Below, in pieces: positions 12,674 through 25,903 of a stretch of DNA of 64,000 nucleotides. The translations under genes were made by a program, and so were the position numbers. The notes beneath the pieces were generated by a model. The model was not told where the DNA came from. It worked only from the letters and a program-made list of their open reading frames with translations, and did not search any database. The DNA comes from Mesaphorura yosii. Its lineage: Eukaryota; Arthropoda; Collembola; Poduromorpha; Tullbergiidae. Positions within the stretch are counted from its first letter, which is position 1. Each line of letters opens with the position of its first letter. The stretch covers positions 1 through 64,000 of the forward strand of contig WIXG01000265.1 of the NCBI GenBank assembly GCA_009869945.1, written 5' to 3'.

Positions 12674-13429
12674 TCAATCAAAAGCTTCGGGAAACAGAGT
12701 ATCGTCGGTCAATATGAATGGCGGTCCTTGTAGTACACAAACGAAATACCGTGTTTCGGTTGCTTGTACATTTGCATGTTTGAGCTGATGGGTATAAAAC
12801 GATTGATTAGGCTGGTCACAATACACAGCTGTTAACTTCTCGACGGCGTTTGGGTTCGTCATGGACTGTGTGGCTATGTAGTTTAGAGTGAACCTGTAAA
12901 TGTCTTCTTCTACATTTATGCTTCCCAATGAACAATGAAATTATTAGAAATAATTCATTCATATTCCCAAATGCTCTTAACAGAACCTTTCCAATTCGCG
13001 TACTTTCATTCTCTATAACCTCTGACTTTTGTGTGTAGCCAGCAAGCTCGGCTTCTAGAACTCTGATTATAGAGGGAACGTGCTCAACGAACGCAACAGT
13101 CTAGCCACAAGTAACATGAATTTTGGAAGAATTAAGATGCAAATGTCATAATCTCAACTTTTGCCATTCCGTTTTCCTCGAATCTCACTCTTGTGAATCA
13201 TAAACGACTCGACTCGTGTACTCGGTTGTCAATTCTAATTACTATTTCCACCTTTCCTCTTCAGCACGGAATTTACATTGCTAATTTGCTTGGAGTCCTC
13301 ACTAAATGATAACATCAGCTTCGGTTCATAACGGGCAGGCTCTGCGTATACAGATTCTACTGCAGATACACAGACAATAAAACACGAGACGAAGGTGATG
13401 AATTTCTCTATCAATGAACGCAGTCTCAA
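12674..13429 (-). CDS. putative small secreted protein, unrecognised
   Basis: Three segments on the minus strand can be joined in phase: 13429-13277, 13100-12982 and 12893-12674, about 160 residues. The first contains a hydrophobic stretch (FVSCFIVCVSAV) like a signal peptide, followed by a likely cleavage region AEPARYEP. The second (TVAFVEHVPSIIRVLE) and third (NYIATQSMTNPNAVEKL onward, ending at a TGA) have protein-like composition. Weak points are that no in-frame ATG opens the first segment, and that the donor of the second (GTTAAG) is poor. The nearest upstream ATG, at 13453, is one base out of frame across an AAAA run. No family is recognised; this could be chance. Confidence 0.28.
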
Positions 13430-16400
13430 TTCGCCCCAGTAAAACTTTTCATGTTGTCAAAGTGAAACTGATGACTCATAACTTCATCGCCCTCAACAAG
13501 CATGGACTAAATTCTCGACGGGCTCAACTCCAGTGCAAAAACAGTTCAAATCTGTTGCCATTTCTTTCGAGATTCCTCAACTCAAAGATTCATTTTATAG
13601 TTCTGCAGTAGCAAACGAATATGGTCTCCTCCGTCGTGGCATAAGTCTCAATTATACTCGGTAACAAAGGAAATGTGAAAGCGAGCGGACGTCAGCTATT
13701 TTCCCCAGTTGGACAATGAAAAATGAAATATCCTTTCGTAAAAGGTGACGACAAAAGCTCAGTCTGGCGGAATCAGAAATATACGCAATGTGTGCAATGT
13801 AGGAACGTGATGATGGGATTTTGCGACGTCGGTGGCGAAAAATAAGCACACGCTTTCGCTTTCAGACGTCATTCAGTCTCATTTAACACAACAACGTTTC
13901 GTGGAGCTTTGTCCATTCATTAATTAGAGACATTCGTACTTTACGTGAAACATTTGGAGGAAGAATTCCGCTGGAAGACAGGTTACTTAAACCAGCTAAA
14001 TATTTTTGTATTGCTCATCATCCATGCAAAGAGACAACAGTTTGCCTGAATCAACAGTGACTGTTACTCCAATCGTGGGAGAATCGATTCGATTTTGAAA
14101 TTTTTTCTGTCTTGAACTCACCTTTCGTCCATTTACAAAATAATAATTGGAGGTCAAATATCGGTTAGCCGGATGTGAGCAGAACGCGTGGCACTCGCTC
14201 AAAAAGGAAAATACGTACCCGTATAAAATGAACATTCAACTCCGGAAAATTAAAACGATGCCAGCAATACTTCCATATTTTTTATTCATTTCATCTATCT
14301 AGGTACGCCAGCGATGAGATGCGGCGAATAATAAGTTTTCTGGCCCACGCGAACTTGGAAAACTCACACGTGCTAAATAAATATTATTGAGAATACCTGC
14401 GTCGTCCTTAAGTGGAATTCGTTGGAAGAACTACTTTCAACTTCTGTGGGTGTGCGAGAAAGTCTTAATTGAATTTGTGAGAACTTAAAAAACTTAAACC
14501 TTTGATAATTGGGTTACATGCCGCTGCGGTTACTGCTTGTGCCAGCACGAGTTAATTGCTTCACATGTGCCCTGAAGATCCGCGTGTAAGATATTCGACA
14601 ATTTTCTGACCGGCTAAGCTATGGGTGCGTGATTGGGGTAATGTGAAACACAATGTCAAATTTGTACACGGGACGAGGCCAGTTTGACAAAATAGGTTTC
14701 CGTTCCGAAACTACGCCTTAAGAAACGACTTTTCTCTAATCCCAATATCCCAATATTTGACTCCCAGTCGAATTAGTAAAGACGACGCATAAGCTAGTTT
14801 AGACTGGAAGAAGTACGCAATTAAAACCATGAACCAAAATTTTGCAAAGGCTAAGATTTTCCAAGATATGCGATCTTGCGCAAAGTATATAAGCACCCCT
14901 TTATGAGACCTGAGATCATCATCAAAATAATTTTGACCAAAATCAATTAAGTCTTAATCCCTTTTGTTAATTGCATTTGTTTTCTTTGTGGATTAGTTTG
15001 GAAAGTTCCAACTGTTCCATGTCCGAATGTCGAAATTTCACATTTAGTCAACGATTTTACTTTCATTGTGAAGTTCATTTTCATTTATGGAGATATGAAA
15101 GTGAGACTCATGTGCTACAATCCATTTTTGCTGCAACTGCAGAAAATTGATTACATGGAAGATGTTAAAACCGTCGATATTCCTTGTCACACCAGCTATT
15201 TAACACTATGCGCTATAACCTCTTAAAATAGTTGGGAATTCGGACAGGTTGAGTGTTGTTGCGAGGCATGGTTTAAATGGTTAATGTAAAATTGCCCCAT
15301 CTTACCTTTTCAAATTTGACTCGAATGTTCAGTCGTCGAATTTGCAACAATGGGGTGGGTGAAAATGTGAGGCGAGTTGGAATGAAGTATTAATACTGAA
15401 TGGTAATTGCAATTGCGAGAAAGGTTTGGAAGTTGTTTTTATATTCTCAAAAATATTAAATAAAATGCAGATTCTGGGGCTGATGCGGAGGGAAGTTGAG
15501 ACTCTTCTCGTGTCACGGTCCTCGGAGTTGGAGTGGTTCTTCTCTTGCCTACCAACCAACAATCACTGAAGGAGATTCGAAGTTCGCTCTGGTGTATTCC
15601 TCAACTTTCTTCCTGAAAACCCACACTGCGTCGTATCTTTCCTCGGTCAAAGCTTTTGTACTTTTGTACGCTCGCCTCTGCTTTCGCTGGTTACGCCATA
15701 ATTCCACAACATACGTAGAACAATAAGACTGAATTTCTCACGTCATGATGCCAGCCTTATGGCTTAATATTTGTGGTATTTAACTCAACTCTTTTTTAGT
15801 TTGAAAGGGCCAACGTAATTTCGTGTATGTGGGCGTATTGGTAGTCATTTCACAACGAACTACAAAGACTAACCAGTTTCTACAATTGAGTCTGCATAGA
15901 ACTGCTGTTATAAACACCATACTTTCCATCCCTGATTTCACAATTTTTCTTCAGAAAAAACTTCCAATGATTAATCCTGTGGAGTAATGCCGTGTGTCGA
16001 TATTACAGAAAACGAAAAATCTTTAACTGGAACTTGAAAGGAACGCCGAGAAAAGATGGACGTGTCCATCATTGTGACTAGACTCCGCACATCAAATCAA
16101 GTGGTGCACATCAACAGACATTCATATCTTTTAATTGTTTTAATATCATTAATTTATGATAAGATTGAAGGAAGGTGGTATGCTCATGAGCTGAGATGAA
16201 TGTAGTGCTTTTCAAGCCACTTACGGCAATTATACGGGAGGGTTTCCTTTGTTTAATTTATTCGTCATGACCATTTCTTGTTGTTTTTCTGACTGAAATT
16301 AAATAATGGCTACCTTAAATTGTTGTATGAATTCCAGATCGGACAGACACAACTTTTGCGTTTTGCCCTGAGTTGAATTTTTATTTACTAATTCCATGAA

Positions 16401-18068
16401 TATGACGCAATTGCCAGAAGAGTTCAAAGTATCGCTTAATAATTTTCTAAATTAAAGTTCTTAACCCGTCCCAAAGTTTAAAGTGTTCCCATTCATCAGT
16501 TAAAGTCAGGGTACAAGTCCGGTGGAGTGAAAGCAACAGGTGGAGATGATCTATGTAGACTAACATCTGGCGTTTTCCATGAACTGAAGTTTTATTCCGC
16601 TCTATTGCCTGAGTTGCCATTTCTGAACTTTGGACAAACATCAATACACTCAATCTGCAAACCTTTCCTTATCTATTGCCTTTGCCTTGTGATCACTGCA
16701 TGGATGACAAGCCACGACTGTCCGTGGCATCAAACCTCATTTTCTGAATTTAAAACAAAATGCTTCACAAATGGAATAAAATATCAGGTTAGAGATTCTG
16801 GAAGGGTAAGCAAAGCATTGGCATGTCTATTTGCGCTATTAAAAATACATTAAGGTTAAATCCCACGAACTCAAGCCGAGGGCTGTGCTGTATAGAGATC
16901 GTGTATGTTTGTCAATGCAATGGATCGCCCTGTTCTCATAGTGAAAGCCCTGAAGTGTTCCTTCATGGGTTAAACAAATTATTTGACCTGTCCAGGGCGA
17001 GATGAAACTCGCATTTGGTCGTACTTCATGTTTACCAAGTTTGCCTCCACAGATGGGCTAAGAAAAGTTTTTCCCGAAATTAAATTACTTGTTTCTGGAT
17101 TCCCTGGTCATTCTTTCTGTTTTTGTTTGGTACGCCGGGATGACAGAGCAAAACGCTGAAAGCGGATTTCGTTGATTTCTTTGGTCAACTTTCCTCCGTT
17201 TCTCTTGACTTTGTGGCTTCTAGATATTCCACACATGTTTATCGTGTAATCAAATGAATGAAACATAACTTGGTAAGAGAAATGTAGAGCAGAAAACTTT
17301 ACAGCGTTCACTGAAGTACATCCGAATGAAGTCCTGTAGAAATTATCGACGGCCAAAGAGCAAACGCGTTCCCAAGAACTCATCGTGGCATAGGAAGAGC
17401 ATTATAATAACTTACAATTTGTCCGTTTCAGTACATGGCTTGAACCATCAAAAATGCAAAAGTAGGCCGAAACCTGTCGTTAAAACACGCAGCCAATTTA
17501 TTCATAAAATGTCCACAGATTTCGAAGCTATTTATACATTCAGGGTGCTTTCAATATTCTGATTGGCAACAGAGTACTTGAGCAGTTTGGTCGAATTAAT
17601 TTTTAATTGGTATCTGCTAAAGTACTCCGCTGCGAAGCCGAATTTTGAGTACCCATACTATTAAGTTTTCTAACAAACATACAATAAGAAATCGTGTAAA
17701 AACACCACATATCGTTATTACAAATCGTAGTTTTCTGAAGGTCATACATCAGATATTATCATGGGTGCAAAGATACTGATAATCAAAGTATCTGTTTGGT
17801 AAATATGAAACGGCAAATTAAATTGGTCAGTAATTAGTCAGAAACATAAAACATTAGTTCAGGTTTCGTCTCAAGAGGTAGTTCTAAAAATGCAACGAAA
17901 GACGTGCGATTTGATATCGGAATTCTATAGCACTGCTACTGAATAATAAGCTAGATTAAATGCCGAGAAACTCTAGGAAGGTTTTAATTTTTTAACTAAG
18001 AGTAAAGAGTGTGGATATTGCCTGAATGAATACTTGTTGCACTAGATTATAACATTGAATTGGAGAGC
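13430..18068. other. gene-poor region with a few weak coding-like segments
   Basis: No gene could be built. Three places have some coding character. A minus-strand segment near 14090-14235 has two cysteines and ends before a GTGAGT donor. Two plus-strand cysteine-rich segments lie near 16690-17005 (see findings). A basic minus-strand segment lies near 17108-17230. None has a clear start, homology or a full set of matching splice phases. Confidence 0.4.
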
Positions 18069-19982
18069 CTAATCTTCAACCTGCGGGAGCCAGAAAGCCT
18101 ATAACAAAAAGTAAAATGATTTCAGTTATGTTACACATTAATTCAACTGGGCACCATTTCACCTAATTTTGTCAATGAACTTACCATATTGGTGCAAGCA
18201 GTAGCCATCATCATGTATTTTGGGTTGAACTTTACGCACTCGATAGGGCCAGGGTGATCAGCATTCAGAGAACATACCTTAAGACGCAAGTATTAAACAA
18301 TTATGTAGTATCAATCAAACTCGTATTTCTTAATTCGATGTGTATGCAATTCGAACCTTGTATCCATTTTCGACATTCCAAACGTGAATGGCTCCATCCG
18401 TAGATCCACCGAAGATGTATTGCGAGTCGGGGCTGTAGGAGGCTTCCAAATTGCAATTCTTGTTGATCGTGTGACTCTACAGAGATAATTTAAATGGTTT
18501 TTATAACTCCGCAGCAAAGGAATTCAGTTTCTTGTCTATCATGTACCACGTAAGTTTGCAGAGGAGTTCCATGGAAAGCATCAATAATTCTGGTGACAGA
18601 AATGTTGCTACAAATCATCATGGTTTTCCCATCCGGACTGAATTTTAAAGATGTCCACTCAGTATCTTTTTCATAGCTGAACTTGAACGTAGCAAACGGT
18701 CCCTAAACATGAAACACGTGCAAAGTCAATTTACAGCAACGCAATCTACACTCCATCAGCATTAGGACATAGAAGCTTCCAGAAAGAGTCGTGCAAAAGC
18801 TGGCAGAATGCACCGGACCGCCAGACTACCTTGTGCTAAATCTTGCTTACCGCGCCCTAATCTGATCTAGTTCTGAATACAATACCCTGCCTCTTTCATC
18901 AACTACAGTCAATATTTCCTTACTTTATCGAACGACCGGAGATCATAGAGCTTGATAACTTCGCTGTTAACACCGGCAGCAAAGATCAATCCTTCTGGGT
19001 CGAAGCCAGCCACAGGTCTGCCCACCAAGTGCATGAGACCTTGGCAATTGGGTGAACGCAAATCCCAAAGACGCAACTGCTTATCCAGTGATCCAGATAG
19101 AAAGGTGTCGTCCGTCGGTGACATGCATAGCGTTGTGACTCTGGAAGCAGAATATATCAATTACCAACCAAGTCAACGTCAGTCAGTAATAATACATGTG
19201 AGACATGTGACTTGCGTGTGAACTTACTTTTTAGTATGCCCAGGAAAGTATCTAATGTATTTGTTATCATGTAGCGATAAGTATCTAATAGTGTCTGAAA
19301 TCATCAAGAAAAATTAAATTTCTTGCAAGACTCAACATGCGTAGCCAACAAGCTATTAATTGTATCTGCTAACCATCGACCTTGGTTGAACTATGAATAG
19401 CTGTGTTCTTAGCATGAGTGAAGTGAATAAGATCCACTCCATATTTCTTGCTGTTTAAAGTTCTTTTCGACCTAAAGATCACAGAATGCCCCCGAATATA
19501 CTTTTGTTCTTATTTCTTGAAATTATGAAAGGATCTAAGTGTTAAAACTTACTGCCCCTTTTCGCAATCATAAATTACAATTTGATCATCATCCGCTGAG
19601 GAAATGAGGAGATCACCAGAAGCAGAAAAGTCCATATGGTTAATGCGATCAGTGTTTTCGCGAAACAATTTCGCCACTCGGAAACTCTTCACCACCTTAT
19701 CCACCAATTTGATACTGGTCTCGTCCTTATTCTCGGGGGGATTTGTGTCTCGGATGAACTCCTGGAGACCTTGGACAACTCTATTTGAAAGTACATCCAT
19801 GGCATCAAACCTGTGTAGTCGTTTTGGTCAAATCTAATAGTAATTAATTAACAATAAACTTGCACATTCACAATTTCTTAAGTCTCTGGATTTAATTACA
19901 GCTCTTGAGTTGGCGATCTTGTATCATCGAGCGGAATCAGCTTTGGGCGAGTACGGAACTGCACATTGTCCTCACGGCCCAT
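18069..19982 (-). CDS. WDR82: WDR82 / Swd2, WD40 subunit of histone H3K4 methyltransferase complexes
   Basis: WDR82 is a seven-bladed WD40 adaptor that links SET1 methyltransferase and PNUTS phosphatase complexes to RNA polymerase II in the nucleus. Nine exons fit in phase: 19982-19900, 19810-19553, 19471-19374, 19294-19228, 19140-18924, 18702-18550, 18476-18357, 18277-18185 and 18098-18069, giving 372 residues. The core is very close to other animals, with [47 protein letters not shown] and the end AFWLPQVED. The protein is about 60 residues longer than human WDR82 because the first exon and part of the second add an N-terminal extension (MGREDNVQ onward). An internal ATG at 19800 could give a shorter form. 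A likely 5' untranslated exon begins at 20081, where an in-frame stop just after the acceptor supports ATG 19982 as the start. Confidence 0.93.
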
Positions 19983-21021
19983 CGTTATCACTTCTTTGAT
20001 TCCTCCGCTCAGAACAATGCTTGAATTATAGAATATTTCGACGACGTTACGGAAAGACGTTACGCTCAGTAGCAGCTACACCTGAAAAGAGAAACTTTCA
20101 AACAGTCGTTATCGTTATCACCCATACAGTAATAGTTGGATTAAATTTATAGCGTAACCCCGTGGCAATACAGCTGGCACAGTATCACTGTACAGTTCGT
20201 CTAAATGTGTGCGTACGATCAGATAATTCGATGACTGAGTTCTTCTTATCAGTAGTACTGCAGGGACTAAAGTAGACACGCGATCGTGGAACTAATTACA
20301 ATTAGGTCTTAAAGAACTTTAGCTCTAGCAGTAGAAATGGGTTATGATATAGCCTATGCAATAACAGTTTCGATTAGGTTATCTTATTATAAGATTATTA
20401 GACTCTAATCATGTAAAACCTTATCGACCGGCTATCTTGCAATCTGACTTTCGGTGAAAACTCATAATGCGCTGAGCGCTTGTGCAGATTATAAAATGAT
20501 TTTCGCAGCGTATTCAAACCCTGCCTCTTCACGCGTTGTGGCCGATGCCGTTTACTCTGAGATGCTTTCCTCTCAGATCGGTCGGGTCGTTGTTTAGCCC
20601 CATAATTCTCGAATGCTCTTCGTCTTCTTATGGCATCGCAAATCTCAGGTCGCCCCATAAATTAAAGGGTATGAAGCCAACCTCTTATGCCCAGTTGGGC
20701 TTATGTAATGAACTAAAATTTCATGAATGATGATAGTCTTGCATTTCAACTGCCACTCATCACCGTTTCAATTAACGAACCTCCGAGCCAGAGCAGAACC
20801 CGAACGTCATCAGATATACACGTGGCGTTGGAATGATTGGTGATTCCAAAATGTGTCAGTTCGGTTTCCTGGTTACGGAAATGTCAATGATGCCACAACA
20901 TTCCGGATGGATTGGTTTTCTGTTGTCAGTCGCACTTGGTTTTCTTACAATTTGAAAAACTGAGAGCCTAATAACTAAATCAATTACTAATTAAGTTTTT
21001 GCACTAGTCAAGATCACAATC
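19983..21021. other. divergent spacer between WDR82 and IFT121
   Basis: About 1 kb separates the two divergent genes, so both promoters should be here. A basic 86-codon minus-strand open frame at 20398-20658 opens with an ATG but has no relatives I recognise and no clear splice partners. It is not annotated as a gene. Confidence 0.4.
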
Positions 21022-24000
21022 ATGTTCACTTATCTTAGCAAGAAGGTATTTCCGATTGTACTTATCGCGCTTAATGCTTAACCTTACGAGGATCTGGTTT
21101 TATTTGTAGTTGGAAATGTCCGGCGGTGCGAATGTCAGATGCCTGGCATGGAGTGCAGTGGACAGCTACTTAGCATGTGGATGCGACAACGGGATGTTGA
21201 AGGTATTAAAGATTGAGGTAACGACTCCGAAGGACGCCAACGGACAACCGCTCACCCCGCGAGGCTACCTCGCAGTACCAACGAACATAACAATGAACCA
21301 GACATTGGACGGCCACACTTCTCCGGTTCAAGTAATCTCTTGGAATAATCCATACAATAAGCTGACCACTAGCGACGCAAAGGGTAACATGTGAACGACA
21401 TACTATTGTAGCTAACTTATGCTTAGTAATAACAATACTTTTTATGCAGGGCTGATTGTTGTTTGGATGCTCTACAAATCTCAATGGTACGAGGAAATGG
21501 TCAATAATCGAAATAAGTCCACCGTTCGAGGGCTGGCATGGTCAAACAATGGCGAGAAAATCTGTATCGTCTATGAGGACGGTGGAGCGATCGTTGGATC
21601 GGCCGACGGAAATAGGCTATGGAGTAAAGAGCTCAAGGGCTCTCCGCTGTGCGGAGTGACCTGGTCGCCTGACGGAAATCAGTTGCTATTTCCAGTTGGT
21701 TCCGGGGAAATCCACGTGTACGACAATGAAGGAAATTATCAGGTAAGTTATAATTAATTTGGCCTTCCTGACTTCTCAACCACTGATTACTGATCTTGGC
21801 AATCTTATGCTGATCTTTATAGAGCAATTTGAGATTGAATGGCATGGACTCCAGTTTTTCAAGCACCAGCAGCGAGGTAGCACAATCAGTTGTGGCACTG
21901 ACGTGGTACGCTGGAAATGCCACTGTTTCGATTAAACTCCCAACTTTGGCTGTGGTCTTCAAACGAAATGCACTGAATCTCCTGCGAGGAATTACAGATG
22001 CAAGTAGGTATTAATATGCATTGGCCATTGGCAATTGACATTAACTAGATCAATAGCAGCAGAAAGGAGTGTATTCAAAATGTGTGGACAATAGGCCCAG
22101 TCGTAGTGGAAACAAATGTTACAGCCACATGTGGCGACTGGAGTCCGAACGGCGACTACTTCGCTGTTGGTGGGGAACCAATCGCCAGGAAGCCGAATGA
22201 CCCTCCCTTAGATCTGGTAGTCGTCTTCAGTGCCAGTGGAAAGGTAGAATCGGCAAATGTTTCTGAATACATACTTTTGCGCATCCTCTTAAGCACGTGT
22301 GACATCATAATGAACTTTTACCCGCAGTTCCTTCATCAGATCCGCGTCCCCAGTCAACCATGTATGTCCCTTGCCTGGGACTCTTGGTCCCTCCGTTTGG
22401 CAATTGGTGCTGGACCAAATATTTACTTTGCCAATATTCGACCAAATTACAAGCTGACATTTTATGCTGAGCATATTTTTGTGTACGCATTCGGTCGAGC
22501 AGACGGGTCATCTCATATCGCATTTTGGGATCAGAATAAAGTAAGAAATAGAGAAAGTAATAAAGGCTTCTTTCGTTTTCCTAATCCTTTGTGTGAATTG
22601 GCTTAGGCTTGACTAAAATCTTTGCAGTTAAATACTCAGGAAATTCCTGGAATAGTTGTGGATCTGAAGGGGAACGACGACTTTTGCGCAGTCATGACAT
22701 GTAGCCGAAGTGGAACGTACAACGTCGCGTTGGTGAACGCGGTCGGAGCGCCAGTTGACAGTAAGAAGTTCCTTTCCCTCCGCGATCGACATTCTCGCCA
22801 ATACTAAGAAACGGATTGTGCGTTTACGATGTTTCAGACATTACAATAACTACTATCGACCCATTCGCCCTTGTTCTTACTGAAACAACAGTTTGCTGCA
22901 TTGCACAAAATTGCGTACTGATTTGGAAATACCAAATTGTGAGCGCAGCCCAGAATGATATTTTTGGTTCAAGACGGCGAGATAAAGTATTTCATTTGGA
23001 CGATGTAACCACAAATGGTGGAAGTGCTGGAGACGATCTGGATCAGCCAAGTCGAGAGGCCTTGGAAAATTTGAAACGAGTAAGAAAACACAACAGCATG
23101 TATCACGTGGTCTATGGTCTTGGTCGTGTGTGTAATCAGCGAAATCTTTCTCATGGCAGCCGACGAAAGATCCTGCAGTCTGTGCTGATGGTGTCAAGCA
23201 TATTTTAGTCGTCGTTCGTGAGTCTGGGAAATTGATGCTTTACTCGCTGCCGCACGGAACATTTATCTCGTGTATGGAGTCAATCTACGATATGAACATT
23301 AAACCTCGACGGGCATTCATCAACATGGACGGAACACAAATCGCACTTCTCGACTCGATAGGAGCCCTAGCAACTTGTTTCGTTAGCGGTGGTAGCAATT
23401 TGCGTGGGAGCGGTGTAGTCAAGACGTACGATAGGAAGGATGTGTGGGACGTGATGTGGGCTAAGGATAACCCGAGTCTCATGTGTATCATGGAGAAAAC
23501 GCGTTTGTAAGTTGCCATCTGATGGGCTCAGACTTATTTGCTTGCACTGACATTTTATTTTTACTTAGATACGTGATTGAGAATGGCAAGCTTGAAGACC
23601 CAATCATTTCTTCGGCGTATTTGGGAAATTTCAAGGTGGGTAAAATTTACTTCATTCTTTTCCACCGTCAATTTTGTAGAGAAATGAGTTCTAACTAATT
23701 CGAGTTGATTTGCACAGAATCTGCAAGTGACCACAGTTCTAATGGATGAGATAATGCAAGATCCGGAAGACCCGAAGCCAGACATGGTACTTAAATTTGA
23801 GACAAAAGCGCTGCGTGATATGAAGCAACTGATTGAGAACAACACACCATTGCTGGACATAATGTCATACATTGAGGAAAATAGCCACCCACTTCTGTGG
23901 CGTCTCATGGCTCAAGCTGCTCTGCAATTCCTAAATCTTCAAATTGCGGAGACTGCATTTGTCAAGTGTAAAGATTTTGCGGGTATCCAGTTCACTAAAA

Positions 24001-25833
24001 GAATTCTAAGCATTCCGGACAAGATCGTCCAACAGGCTGAAGTTGCATGCTTCTTCGAAGAGTACGAGAAGGCCGAGAAGCTCTATCTGCAAGCCGACAG
24101 AAGGTAGCTGTGTCGATTACTGAGACTTGCTGCTTTCCTAATTTGTTAGTTTTCTTGTTATTTATTAGGGACTTGGCAATAGAAATGTGGCAGCTACTCG
24201 GTGACTGGAAAAGAGTGGAGCAAATCGCGGTGGCACAGAGCAAGCAGAAACAATCCCAAAAGGCGCTTGCAGAGATGAATTTGGCCCTTGGTGACCTTCA
24301 TGCTGAAAAATTTGAGTGGAACAAAGCACGAATCTATTACGAAGAAGCAGACCACTCTGACCGCGTATTTGACTGCTACTTAATTCTGGAGGATTACAAA
24401 AAACTGCAGAAATTGGCAGAGTCTTCACCTCCAACCAGTGGAATTGTACCCAAAATTGCGGAGATTTTTGGATCAGTTGGGCTTTGTGATGATTCTGTAA
24501 GGAATATCGAGCTGGGATGTTATGAAAGTTTGAGAACGATTTAGACGATTTTCCATTTGCGTTTGGTAGGTTAAGGCGTATTTACACTGCGAGATGTACG
24601 AAGAGGCTGTCAAGATAGCAATGGGTCTGGGAGAATGGAATTTGGCCATGGAATTGGCCACAAAATACAATATGGACACAGGAGCTGTTCTGGCGCAATA
24701 CGCAAGGTACTTGCTGTTGCATAATGTAATTGCTCCATTGACGTTCTGACCGCGTTGTCTTTTCCTCCCGACAGCTACCTGATTACAGAAGGAAATATCT
24801 TTCAGGCAGTGGAACTGTTCAAATCATCGAACAAGCCATACTCGGCAGCTAAAATCATAGGAATGGTAAGAGTCCTAGCCCTACTAATTCTAATACTATT
24901 GCATCTGCAATAATAGTATCTGTTTCCATCCTGTAGATGGCTTTGCATGAACTCGAGTGTGAGGACATGGAGCCTTTAATTGTGAAAATGCTTTTCGTCC
25001 TGTGTGCCCTCCTCTTCGAGCACAAGGGCAAAGACTATGATTTTGTGAACACGCCCGCCTCAGCCACGAAACACTCAGGCAATCTACATTCATTCTCAGA
25101 TGACATCTCATTTGACATGTACATCCCAGAGAATTATCGTCCGCCGCCTGAAGTGTACAACTGGATGAGAAGCAATCCTTGGCGTGGGGCTGAAGCACTT
25201 CATTACTATCTGATGGCCTCCAGATACTTGTATACAGGACAATTTCCTCAGGCAACCCGTTGCTCCTTGCAGTTGACGTACGCAAACGAGTAATCGTGAA
25301 TGTCCATCGATAGATAGCCTTCATAAGTATTTTCTGCGATTTCCCTTCAGGTCATACGCAGACATCCTCGGGGAAGAACGAGTGGGTACTTTAATTGCAA
25401 CATCTGCAGCGAATAGCCGCAATTACGGAGTATGTTCCAGAGCCTTCATGTTTCTCGAAGAGATTGACGACAGCTTCAGTGAAGAGTCGGCCGCTCTGTT
25501 TTCCAGACATCAACCGGTTGATAGTCACCCCATGAAAAGCGAATGTGAAAAGTAAGACCCGCTCTAATTATAAACCCTTCGGCAAATCGCTGAAATTGGA
25601 ATTGTATCTGTAGATGTATGGCTGTAATTCCTGATGGTGTGCAGCGATGCCCTGATTGCAACGAGGCATACCCATTTTGCATAGCGAAGGGCAAATCGCT
25701 CAGTCTGAGAAACAGCGGAATCTGGGTTTGTGAAGTTTGCAAGCATATGGCTGAGGAGGAGGCAATGTTGGAAAAACAAGTTTGTCCACTCTGCCATGCT
25801 CTTAAACTTAAGTCCGCTAAAGCAAGCAGATAG
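21022..25833 (+). CDS. WDR35: intraflagellar transport protein 121 (WDR35), IFT-A complex
   Basis: IFT121 is a subunit of the IFT-A complex, which carries retrograde traffic and membrane-protein entry in cilia. Seventeen exons join in frame from ATG 21022 (MFTYLSKK, as in other WDR35 proteins) to TAG 25831-25833, giving about 1226 residues (human 1181). Exons start at 21022, 21110, 21450, 21823, 22057, 22328, 22628, 22838, 23160, 23569, 23718, 24169, 24570, 24775, 24937, 25351 and 25614. The N-terminal part is WD40 repeats (for example [20 protein letters not shown]). From about residue 650 it is alpha-solenoid/TPR ([19 protein letters not shown]). The C-terminus has cysteine pairs of a zinc finger ([24 protein letters not shown]). 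All phases match and no frame break was seen. Confidence 0.95.
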
Positions 25834-25884
25834 GATAAATGATGAAGACGGTGGCATACTCTTGTCAGGAAAATATGCAACAAT

Positions 25885-25890
25885 TTTATT
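25885..25890 (-). promoter_or_regulatory. probable poly(A) signal of RBM19
   Basis: TTTATT on the plus strand reads AATAAA on the minus strand, about 100 bp after the RBM19 stop codon. It lies upstream of the opposing IFT121 signal, so the two 3' ends should overlap. Confidence 0.55.
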
Positions 25891-25897
25891 TAAAAAT

Positions 25898-25903
25898 AAT
25901 AAA
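25898..25903 (+). promoter_or_regulatory. poly(A) signal of IFT121
   Basis: AATAAA lies 65 bp after the IFT121 stop codon. Confidence 0.6.

Noticed and set aside
20398..20658. Basic 86-codon minus-strand open frame between WDR82 and IFT121
   Set aside because: It has an ATG but no homology; Arg/Lys richness alone is weak evidence, and it lies in a promoter region.
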